Source: an uncultured Elusimicrobia bacterium (GTDB taxonomy: Bacteria > Elusimicrobiota > Elusimicrobia > UBA1565 > UBA9628). From it: a stretch of 35,855 nucleotides of DNA. Below the pieces are notes generated by a model, which had not been told where the DNA came from, did no database searches, and saw only the letters and a list, made by a program, of their open reading frames with translations. The stretch is from the NCBI GenBank assembly GCA_903830945.1, contig CAIKVT010000035.1:1-35855 (forward strand). The letters are read 5' to 3'. Position numbers and translations under genes: made by a program. Positions 30,742 through 35,855 of this stretch are shown piece after piece; position 1 is the first letter of the stretch, and the number at the start of each line of letters is the position of its first letter.

Positions 30742-31148
30742 AGGTGCTCCCGTACGACGAACTGGGTACGGATAGGAAGCTTGAAGGCGGCGATACGCAG
30801 AGCGGCCTTGGCCTCTTCCTGAGTAACGCCCTCGAGTTCGAAGAGCATGCGGCCAGGACGAACCACGACCACCCAATGGTCCGGGGCTCCCTTGCCCTTG
30901 CCCATGCGGGTTTCCGCCGGATGCTTGGTGATAGCCTTGTCCGGGAAGATACGCAGCCACATCTTGCCGCCCTTCTTCATGTGCCGGCTGATGGCGACGC
31001 GCGCCGCCTCGATCTGGCGAACGGTCACCCATTTTGGCTCCAAAGCCTTCAGGCCGTACTCCCCGAAAGCGATGGAAAAACCCTTCTTGGCCGGCCCCTT
31101 AATACGCGGATGGCTATGACACTTGCGATATTTGACACGCTTAGGCAT
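30738..31148 (-). CDS. rplP: 50S ribosomal protein L16
   Basis: The protein has 136 residues from Met-Pro-Lys-Arg-Val-Lys-Tyr-Arg-Lys, the standard start and length. It organises the A-site tRNA region of the 50S. Signatures are the Phe-Gly-x-Tyr-Gly-Leu-Lys-Ala-Leu-Glu segment near 29 and Arg-Met-Gly-Lys-Gly-Lys-Gly near 80. The ATG lies inside the last codons of rpsC (8-base overlap); a start two codons earlier is less likely. Confidence 0.97.
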   Translation of the reverse strand: MPKRVKYRKCHSHPRIKGPAKKGFSIAFGEYGLKALEPKWVTVRQIEAARVAISRHMKKGGKMWLRIFPDKAITKHPAETRMGKGKGAPDHWVVVVRPGRMLFELEGVTQEEAKAALRIAAFKLPIRTQFVVREHL

Positions 31149-31920
31149 CAACATGGGGGGCGCCTCCTACCGGAGCGGCAGGCACGACCGGTGCGGGCGC
31201 CCCTTGGGGTGCCGCCGCCGAGCCGGCCAGGGCGGCCTGAGTAGCGGCCGCAGTCTCCGCGGCCTTGGCCAGTTGCTGGAACTCCTTAGCTCCTTTAACA
31301 AAATGCAGCTTCTTAAAAATCCAGACCTTCACGCCGATAATTCCAGCAGTAGTATAAGCCTCCGCGGTCCCATAGTCCACGTCGGCGGAATAGGTATGCA
31401 GGGGCACACGGCCCTCGCGAGCCCACTCACGCCGCGCGATCTCGCCGCCGTTGAGGCGCCCGCCCACCATGACCTTGATGCCTAGAGCACCAGACTGCAT
31501 GGTGCGCTCGATGGACCGCCGCATAGCCCGACGGTAGGCGATACGCTTCTCAAGCTGGACGGCAATAGCCTCGGCCACCAGCCGCGGATCAAGCTCGGGG
31601 TCCCTGATTTCCATCACATTAATAAAGGTCTTACGCTGAGTAAGCCCCTCAATCTTGCCGCGAATGGACTCAATGTCGGCCCCGCGCTTACCGATGACCA
31701 CGCCCGGGCGGGCGGTGTGAATGTTCACGCGCAGGTAGGATCCCGCGCGCTCGATGCCGACCCAGCTGACCGCCGCCATGCGGAAGGTCTTCTTGACCAA
31801 GTTGCGAATTTTGAAATCCTCGCCGATCAAGGCCGGCATCTCCCGCAGAGAGAACCACTTGGATTCCCAATCCGCAGTATAACCCAGGCGCATCGCCCTG
31901 GGATGTGTTTTGTTGCCCAT
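31141..31920 (-). CDS. rpsC: 30S ribosomal protein S3 with Ala/Pro-rich C-terminal tail
   Basis: The protein has 259 residues; E. coli S3 has 233. It lines the mRNA entry tunnel. The KH domain has [20 protein letters not shown] near 72-92, and the second domain has [30 protein letters not shown]-type sequence near 150. GGGAGA precedes the ATG. The last 45 residues (from about 215) are Ala/Gly/Pro/Val-rich low complexity. Confidence 0.97.
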   Translation of the reverse strand: MGNKTHPRAMRLGYTADWESKWFSLREMPALIGEDFKIRNLVKKTFRMAAVSWVGIERAGSYLRVNIHTARPGVVIGKRGADIESIRGKIEGLTQRKTFINVMEIRDPELDPRLVAEAIAVQLEKRIAYRRAMRRSIERTMQSGALGIKVMVGGRLNGGEIARREWAREGRVPLHTYSADVDYGTAEAYTTAGIIGVKVWIFKKLHFVKGAKEFQQLAKAAETAAATQAALAGSAAAPQGAPAPVVPAAPVGGAPHVDA

Positions 31921-31923
31921 GAT

Positions 31924-32286
31924 TTATCTCCCGGCCTCGTCCGACACCACCACGGTCAGGTGGCAGACCTTGCGTTTGAAGGTATTGGCCCGGCCCATGG
32001 GCGCGGGCATGACCCGGCGCATTTGTCCCATCGGCCCCTTGCCAGACCAACAGGACTTGATGTAAACATTCTCGGGGACCAAGGTCTTGCCCGCGCGCCT
32101 GGCCTTGATGGTCAAGTTCGCGGCGGCAGAGCGCACGGCTTTGGCGATCATGCTCCCACAAATCCGCGGAATCAGTGGCAACATCTGCTCGGCCTGCAAT
32201 ACCGACTTGCCCCGGATATCCTTAAGGACCTGCGCGACCTTGCGCGTACCGAATCTCTGAAATCTGGCGTAGGCTGTAGCTTCCAT
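31924..32286 (-). CDS. rplV: 50S ribosomal protein L22
   Basis: The protein has 120 residues, near the usual 110-115. Its hairpin lines the peptide exit tunnel. Signatures are Val-x-Asp-x-Ile-Arg-Gly-Lys-Ser-Val near 22, and the loop region with Pro-Arg-x-x-Gly-x-Ala near 80-95 can be assigned only loosely. AAGGAG lies upstream of the ATG. rpsC starts three bases after its stop. Confidence 0.95.
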   Translation of the reverse strand: MEATAYARFQRFGTRKVAQVLKDIRGKSVLQAEQMLPLIPRICGSMIAKAVRSAAANLTIKARRAGKTLVPENVYIKSCWSGKGPMGQMRRVMPAPMGRANTFKRKVCHLTVVVSDEAGR

Positions 32287-32311
32287 TAGTAATCTCCTTC
32301 TCGTGGCGACC

Positions 32312-32596
32312 TCAGGTCAGGGTGGTGGATTCCTTATGGGCCCCACCATGGCCCCGGAAATGCCGAGTGAAGGAGAACTCCCCCAGCTTGTGGCCCACCA
32401 TCTGTTCGGTGATGTAGATAGGCAGGAACTTGCGCCCGTTATGCACCGCGAAAGTGTGCCCGACGAACTCCGGCGGGATGGTGCTGCGCCGGGCCCAGGT
32501 CTTAATCGGCCTCTTCTCCCCGGAAGCACTCATCACCTGCACCTTCTTGAGGAGTTTTGCGTCGATGTACGGCCCCTTGTGGCTGGATCTGCTCAT
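32312..32596 (-). CDS. rpsS: 30S ribosomal protein S19
   Basis: The protein has 94 residues, the usual length. It sits on the 30S head with S13. Signatures are Ser-Arg-Ser-x-x-Lys-Gly-Pro-Tyr-Ile-Asp at the start, Thr-Trp-Ala-Arg-Arg-Ser-Thr-Ile-x-Pro-Glu-Phe-Val-Gly-His-Thr near 34-49, and Val-Gly-His-Lys-Leu-Gly-Glu-Phe-Ser near 68. GAGGGAAA precedes the ATG. A 63-base gap separates it from rplB. Confidence 0.98.
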   Translation of the reverse strand: MSRSSHKGPYIDAKLLKKVQVMSASGEKRPIKTWARRSTIPPEFVGHTFAVHNGRKFLPIYITEQMVGHKLGEFSFTRHFRGHGGAHKESTTLT

Positions 32597-32659
32597 GGTT
32601 TCCCTCTCACGGCCTCGGAATCAACCATTCCATCGCTAAGCTCGGTCATAAGCTTCATC

Positions 32660-33502
32660 TTAGGACTGGGTCTGGCTGCGCCGCCGATCGGCGACGATCA
32701 TCCAGCTCCACACCTTCCTCTTATTGCGAGTCTTATAGCCCTTGGCTAGCTGGCCCCACGGCGAGCGCGGGTGATTGCCGCCCTTGGACTTGCCGCGGCC
32801 GCCGCCCAGCGGGTGGTCGGTCGCGTTCATGGCTCCGCCGCGTACAGTCGGGCGGATACCGCGATGGCGCGAGCGCCCGGCCTTGCCGAGATTGATGGCA
32901 TTATGATCCGTATTAGAGACTTGGCCCAAGGTCGCCAGGCAACCCTCCGGCACCAGCCGGATCTCTCCAGAAGGCATCTTAAGCTGGGCGTAGCCCACAT
33001 CCTTGGCCATGAGCTGGGCTTGGGTGCCGGCCGCGCGCATAAGCTGACCGCCCTTGCCCGGCGAAAGCTCTACATTATGCACGAATGAACCCTCGGGGAT
33101 CTTCACCAAAGGCAGGGTGTTGCCGAGCTTGATGTCCACATCGGGCCCACTGATGATGGTATCGCCGACCTTCAGCCCAACAGGATGCAGGATATAGCGC
33201 TTCTCGCCGTCGGCGTAGTTGACCAGACAGATGCGAGCGCTGCGGTTCGGATCGTACTCAATAGTCGCCACCTTGCCCGGGATACCGAACTTATCGCGCT
33301 TAAAATCAACCAGGCGGTAGGCCCGCTTGGCGCCCCCGCCCTGATGGCGGACCATGATCATGCCGGTATTGTTGCGGCCGCCCTTCCTCTTAAGCGCACG
33401 CACCAAGGCTTTCTCCGGCCGCGTGGCGGTCAATTCCGAGTAATCCGCCGAAGTCATGTTCCGGCGGGACGGCGTATACGGCCTAAAGCTCTTGAGTGGC
33501 AT
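32660..33502 (-). CDS. rplB: 50S ribosomal protein L2
   Basis: The protein has 280 residues, about the usual 275. L2 is close to the peptidyl-transferase centre and helps subunit joining. Signatures are Phe-Arg-Pro-x-Thr-Pro-Ser-Arg-Arg at the start, Ile-Glu-Tyr-Asp-Pro-Asn-Arg-x-Ala near 83, and [11 protein letters not shown] near 215. The C-terminal loop is DHPLGGGRG, where many bacteria have DHPHGGGEG. AGGAAG lies upstream of the ATG. Confidence 0.98.
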   Translation of the reverse strand: MPLKSFRPYTPSRRNMTSADYSELTATRPEKALVRALKRKGGRNNTGMIMVRHQGGGAKRAYRLVDFKRDKFGIPGKVATIEYDPNRSARICLVNYADGEKRYILHPVGLKVGDTIISGPDVDIKLGNTLPLVKIPEGSFVHNVELSPGKGGQLMRAAGTQAQLMAKDVGYAQLKMPSGEIRLVPEGCLATLGQVSNTDHNAINLGKAGRSRHRGIRPTVRGGAMNATDHPLGGGRGKSKGGNHPRSPWGQLAKGYKTRNKRKVWSWMIVADRRRSQTQS

Positions 33503-33511
33503 AGATTCTTC

Positions 33512-33826
33512 CTAGGAGGTCTGCTCCGCGACCTCGATTTTCTGACCCTTGCCGATCGTTACGATAGCCTTCTTCCAGTCGGGGCGCAAGCCGCCACCGC
33601 GTCCGTAGCGGCGGTACTTACCCGGCACTACCATCGTACGCACGGCCAGGACGTCGACCTTGAACAAGGCCTGGACCGCCCGTCGGATACTCCCCTTATC
33701 AGCGGTTCGCGCCACCTCAAAGGCGTACTGATTGTACTTTTCCTTTTGCATCGTGCTGCGTTCGGTCAACAGCGGCCGCACGATGATGCCAAAGGTCTCG
33801 TCCGAAACAGGTATCGTCTTGGCCAT
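33512..33826 (-). CDS. rplW: 50S ribosomal protein L23
   Basis: The protein has 104 residues, the usual length. L23 lies at the tunnel exit and docks trigger factor and SRP. Signatures are Ile-Val-Arg-Pro-Leu-Leu-Thr-Glu-Arg-Ser near 11, Tyr-Ala-Phe-Glu-Val-Ala near 34, and Val-x-Ala-Leu-Phe-x-Val-Asp-Val near 51. Its start lies one base after the rplD stop. Confidence 0.97.
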   Translation of the reverse strand: MAKTIPVSDETFGIIVRPLLTERSTMQKEKYNQYAFEVARTADKGSIRRAVQALFKVDVLAVRTMVVPGKYRRYGRGGGLRPDWKKAIVTIGKGQKIEVAEQTS

Positions 33827-33827
33827 G

Positions 33828-34553
33828 TCAGTCTCCCTTCTTCTTGCGGGAAGCCGGCTTCACCTTGGGTGCGGCGGCCTTGACGTCGGCGGCCTTGCCC
33901 GCGGTGGCCTTGACATCCGCCAGAGCCGCGCAGCGAGCCTGCAGCTTCTCCAAAGCCGGCTTGGTGACCAGCAGACGCCGAGCCCGCAACACGCTGTAGG
34001 CACTGACGTCTGCAGCCAGGGCCAGCTCCACGTTCGGGATGTTGCGGCTGGCCTGGACGAGCTTGGCGTCAGGAGCGTCGAGGACCAACAAGGTGCAGCC
34101 TCTGCGGTCCGCGCACTTGAGGGACTCGAGCAACGCGACCACGGCCTTGGTCTTGGCCTCGTCGATGCCCAAGCTCTCCACGAACACCAGGGCGCCTGCG
34201 GCCTGCTTGGCGGACAGGGCGTGGACCAAAGCCAGACGGGCCTTGGCTCGGGGGAAGCCCAGATGCACATGCCCCGCTCGTGGACCAAAAGTGACGCCGC
34301 CATGGCGCCACAGCGGCGAGCGGAAAGAGCCTGCGCGGGCCCGACCGGTGCCCTTCTGCTTCCATGGCTTCTTGCCGGACCCGGCAACCTCGGCACGCGT
34401 CTTGGTGTTCGCCGTACCCCGCCGCTGGTTGGCCAGATAAACCGTCACATACTCGTGCAGGAACTCCGGCGAGGGGCGCCGGGCGAAGACGGCATCGGAA
34501 AGTTCGACCTTTCCGACCTCCGTCCCCTTGACGCTCAGTAGTTGCGCTTGCAT
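33828..34553 (-). CDS. rplD: 50S ribosomal protein L4 with Lys/Ala-rich tail
   Basis: The protein has 241 residues against about 205 usually. L4 reaches into the exit tunnel and in E. coli regulates the S10 operon. The core has the tunnel loop Lys-Pro-Trp-Lys-Gln-Lys-Gly-Thr-Gly-Arg-Ala-Arg-x-Gly near 62-75 and Gly-Gly-x-x-Phe-Gly-Pro. The C-terminal 30 residues form a Lys/Ala/Pro-rich tail. The short tuf-rpsJ gap (36 bases) leaves little room for an E. coli-type S10 leader, so L4 control of that kind is unlikely. Confidence 0.96.
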   Translation of the reverse strand: MQAQLLSVKGTEVGKVELSDAVFARRPSPEFLHEYVTVYLANQRRGTANTKTRAEVAGSGKKPWKQKGTGRARAGSFRSPLWRHGGVTFGPRAGHVHLGFPRAKARLALVHALSAKQAAGALVFVESLGIDEAKTKAVVALLESLKCADRRGCTLLVLDAPDAKLVQASRNIPNVELALAADVSAYSVLRARRLLVTKPALEKLQARCAALADVKATAGKAADVKAAAPKVKPASRKKKGD

Positions 34554-34561
34554 GGCATCCT

Positions 34562-35359
34562 CTATTTCGGCGCGACCTTAGTGGGTTTCTTGCCGCCGAT
34601 GATATTGCCCATCTTATCCTTCCGGACGGTGGGCAAAATCGGAGCGGTATAATACTTCTGCCCTTTTGCAGTCTCAGAAATCGTGACTAGACCGCCCCGG
34701 GGACCAGGCACTGGACCAGCCAGGAAGATCAGATTCTCGCGTGGGTCTACCTTGATAACCTCGAGCTTGAGCGTGCTCTCGGTCACATGCCCCATGTGTC
34801 CGGCCATGCGCTGACCGGGCATAACACGGCCCAAAGACCGGCGTGACGCCAGAGACCCCGGCGAGCGCTCTTTGTCCGAAGCGCCATGGGAGGCCGGCAT
34901 GCCGCGGAAGCCGTGGCGCTTCATGACGCCGGCGAAACCCCGACCCTTGGTCGTGCCCTGAACGTCCACATAGTCACCCGGCTTAAAGACGCCCTCAAGG
35001 CTGACCGTCTGGCCCGCCGCCATGCCCTTCACGTCCAAAACGCGGACCTCGCGGGTCCAGCGGGCCGCTGTGACGCCCGCCTTCTTGAATTGGCCCAACT
35101 CAGGCTTGGAAAAGTTCTTCTCCGGGCGCGCGCCGAAGGCCAACTGCACTGCGTTATAGCCGTCCGGGCCCTGCGCCGACTTGACCCGCACAACCGAGCA
35201 TGGCCCGGCCTTGACAACGGTCACGCCGAAAAGGCGGTTGCTCCGCCCATACATCTGGGTCATGCCGACCTTCTCTCCCAGAATGGTACGGAAAGTAGTG
35301 GGCGCCCGTTTGTCGGCGACCGCCCCTTTATCCTCCGGCTTCTTCTCGTCTTCACTCAT
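34562..35359 (-). CDS. rplC: 50S ribosomal protein L3 with extensions
   Basis: The protein has 265 residues against about 209 in E. coli. L3 starts 50S assembly and reaches the peptidyl-transferase centre. The core has Leu-Gly-Glu-Lys-Val-Gly-Met-Thr-Gln near 27, Val-Gln-Gly-Thr-Thr-Lys-Gly-Arg-Gly-Phe near 131, and Pro-Gly-Gln-Arg-Met-Ala-Gly-His-Met-Gly near 186. The first 22 residues are charged low complexity, and a C-terminal extension of about 30 residues is Lys-rich. Confidence 0.97.
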   Translation of the reverse strand: MSEDEKKPEDKGAVADKRAPTTFRTILGEKVGMTQMYGRSNRLFGVTVVKAGPCSVVRVKSAQGPDGYNAVQLAFGARPEKNFSKPELGQFKKAGVTAARWTREVRVLDVKGMAAGQTVSLEGVFKPGDYVDVQGTTKGRGFAGVMKRHGFRGMPASHGASDKERSPGSLASRRSLGRVMPGQRMAGHMGHVTESTLKLEVIKVDPRENLIFLAGPVPGPRGGLVTISETAKGQKYYTAPILPTVRKDKMGNIIGGKKPTKVAPK

Positions 35360-35368
35360 AAATCCTCT

Positions 35369-35692
35369 TTAAAGCTTGATCTCGACATCCACGCCCGCCG
35401 GCAAATCGAGCTTCATCAGTTCATCGACCGTCTTCTGCGTGGTCGAGTTGAGCTCAATAAGACGCTTATGCACCCGCATCTCGAACTGCTCACGCGATTT
35501 TTTGTCGACGTGGGGAGACCTGAGAACCGTATACTTCTTGATGTGAGTGGGCAACAAAACGGGGCCCGAAACGACGGCCCCGGTGCGTTGCGCCGTCTCG
35601 ACGATCTTACCTACACTCGTGTCCAAGACCCTATGATCGTAGGCACGAAGGCGGATACGGATTCTCTGCTGCGGATGGTTCGTCTCTGCCAT
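35369..35692 (-). CDS. rpsJ: 30S ribosomal protein S10
   Basis: The protein has 107 residues, the usual length being 102-105. It works in the 30S head and, in other bacteria, in NusB antitermination. Signatures are [13 protein letters not shown] near 12-24 and [15 protein letters not shown] near 53-67. A TATAAT on the coding strand (35697-35702) lies only four bases before the ATG. Confidence 0.98.
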   Translation of the reverse strand: MAETNHPQQRIRIRLRAYDHRVLDTSVGKIVETAQRTGAVVSGPVLLPTHIKKYTVLRSPHVDKKSREQFEMRVHKRLIELNSTTQKTVDELMKLDLPAGVDVEIKL

Positions 35693-35728
35693 GGCTATTA
35701 TACCTTAATTCCCTTGGATTTTTGCGTC

Positions 35729-35855
35729 CTAATCGGTGATATCGCTGACGACGCCGGCGCCGACCGTGCGGCCGCCCTCGCGCACCGCGAAGCGCAGCCC
35801 CTTCTCCATCGCGATCGGCACGATCAGCTCGGCCTCGATGTCGATGTTGTCGCCC
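35729..35855 (-). CDS. tuf: Elongation factor Tu, 3' end only
   Basis: The last 41 codons are in the window; the gene continues past the right edge. They encode Gly-Asp-Asn-Ile-x-Ile-x-x-Glu-Leu-Ile-x-Pro-Ile-Ala-Met and Gly-Leu-Arg-Phe-Ala-x-Arg-Glu-Gly-Gly-Arg-Thr-Val-Gly-Ala-Gly-Val-Val, the C-terminal beta-barrel (domain 3) of EF-Tu, ending Ser-Asp-Ile-Thr-Asp. EF-Tu brings aminoacyl-tRNA to the ribosome. Codons are almost all C- or G-ending, more so than in the neighbouring genes, which fits very high expression. Its place before rpsJ joins the str and S10 gene groups. Confidence 0.93.
   Translation of the reverse strand, partial: GDNIDIEAELIVPIAMEKGLRFAVREGGRTVGAGVVSDITD

Noticed and set aside
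35697-35702. Perfect TATAAT just before rpsJ, a possible promoter
   Set aside because: It lies only four bases before the ATG, so transcription would start at or inside the start codon, and no good -35 lies 16-18 bases upstream. It is probably chance.

Overview
The window looks like chromosomal core sequence from a GC-rich, Gram-negative-type bacterium of a deep-branching lineage. I favour Elusimicrobiota, with Omnitrophota as the alternative. The main lineage hint is the secreted protein at the left edge, which has a Leu-Thr-Thr-Tyr-Tyr-Pro-Ala-Pro motif just after its signal segment; I know this motif from envelope and pilin-like proteins of those phyla. The assignment is an inference from memory, not a search result.

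Right two-thirds (about 20000-35855, all minus strand): a nearly complete str/S10/spc/alpha cluster. In transcription order it runs tuf (3' end only), rpsJ, rplC, rplD, rplW, rplB, rpsS, rplV, rpsC, rplP, rpmC, rpsQ, rplN, rplX, rplE, rpsN, rpsH, rplF, rplR, rpsE, rplO, secY, adk, map, infA, rpmJ, rpsM, rpsK, rpsD, rpoA, rplQ. L30 (rpmD) is absent. Several ribosomal proteins carry Ala/Pro/Lys-rich extensions.

Middle (8556-19996, minus strand): directly behind rplQ, 4 bases after its stop, the same-strand array continues with mreB, mreC, mreD, mrdA, an RNase E/G-family gene, an N-acetylmuramoyl-L-alanine amidase, murI, rho, ridA and an unknown membrane protein. Most junctions are 4-base stop/start overlaps. 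Ribosome synthesis, cell-shape and peptidoglycan synthesis, and RNA decay and termination may therefore be expressed as one array. The Rho protein appears to lack the N-terminal OB-fold RNA-binding domain and has a Gly/Gln/Arg-rich disordered segment in its place. The RNase carries a long Arg/Gly-rich N-terminal tail. These two are the most unusual genes in the window.

Plus-strand island (6246-8540): three tightly packed genes encode a YacP-like NYN nuclease, an MSOX/DAO-family FAD oxidoreductase without the usual flavin-linking Cys, and a CcdA-type thiol-redox membrane protein.

Left part (1-6125, minus strand): a TPR-transmembrane-Ser/Thr kinase of unusual domain order, a CstA-family transporter, a small secreted protein of unknown function, and the LTTYYPAP secreted protein. 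The intergenic DNA here contains a diverged 60-base repeat in two copies, a 12-base direct repeat and a perfect 14-base inverted repeat.

No rRNA, tRNA, CRISPR array or intact insertion sequence was seen. No gene-free stretch exceeds 300 bases.
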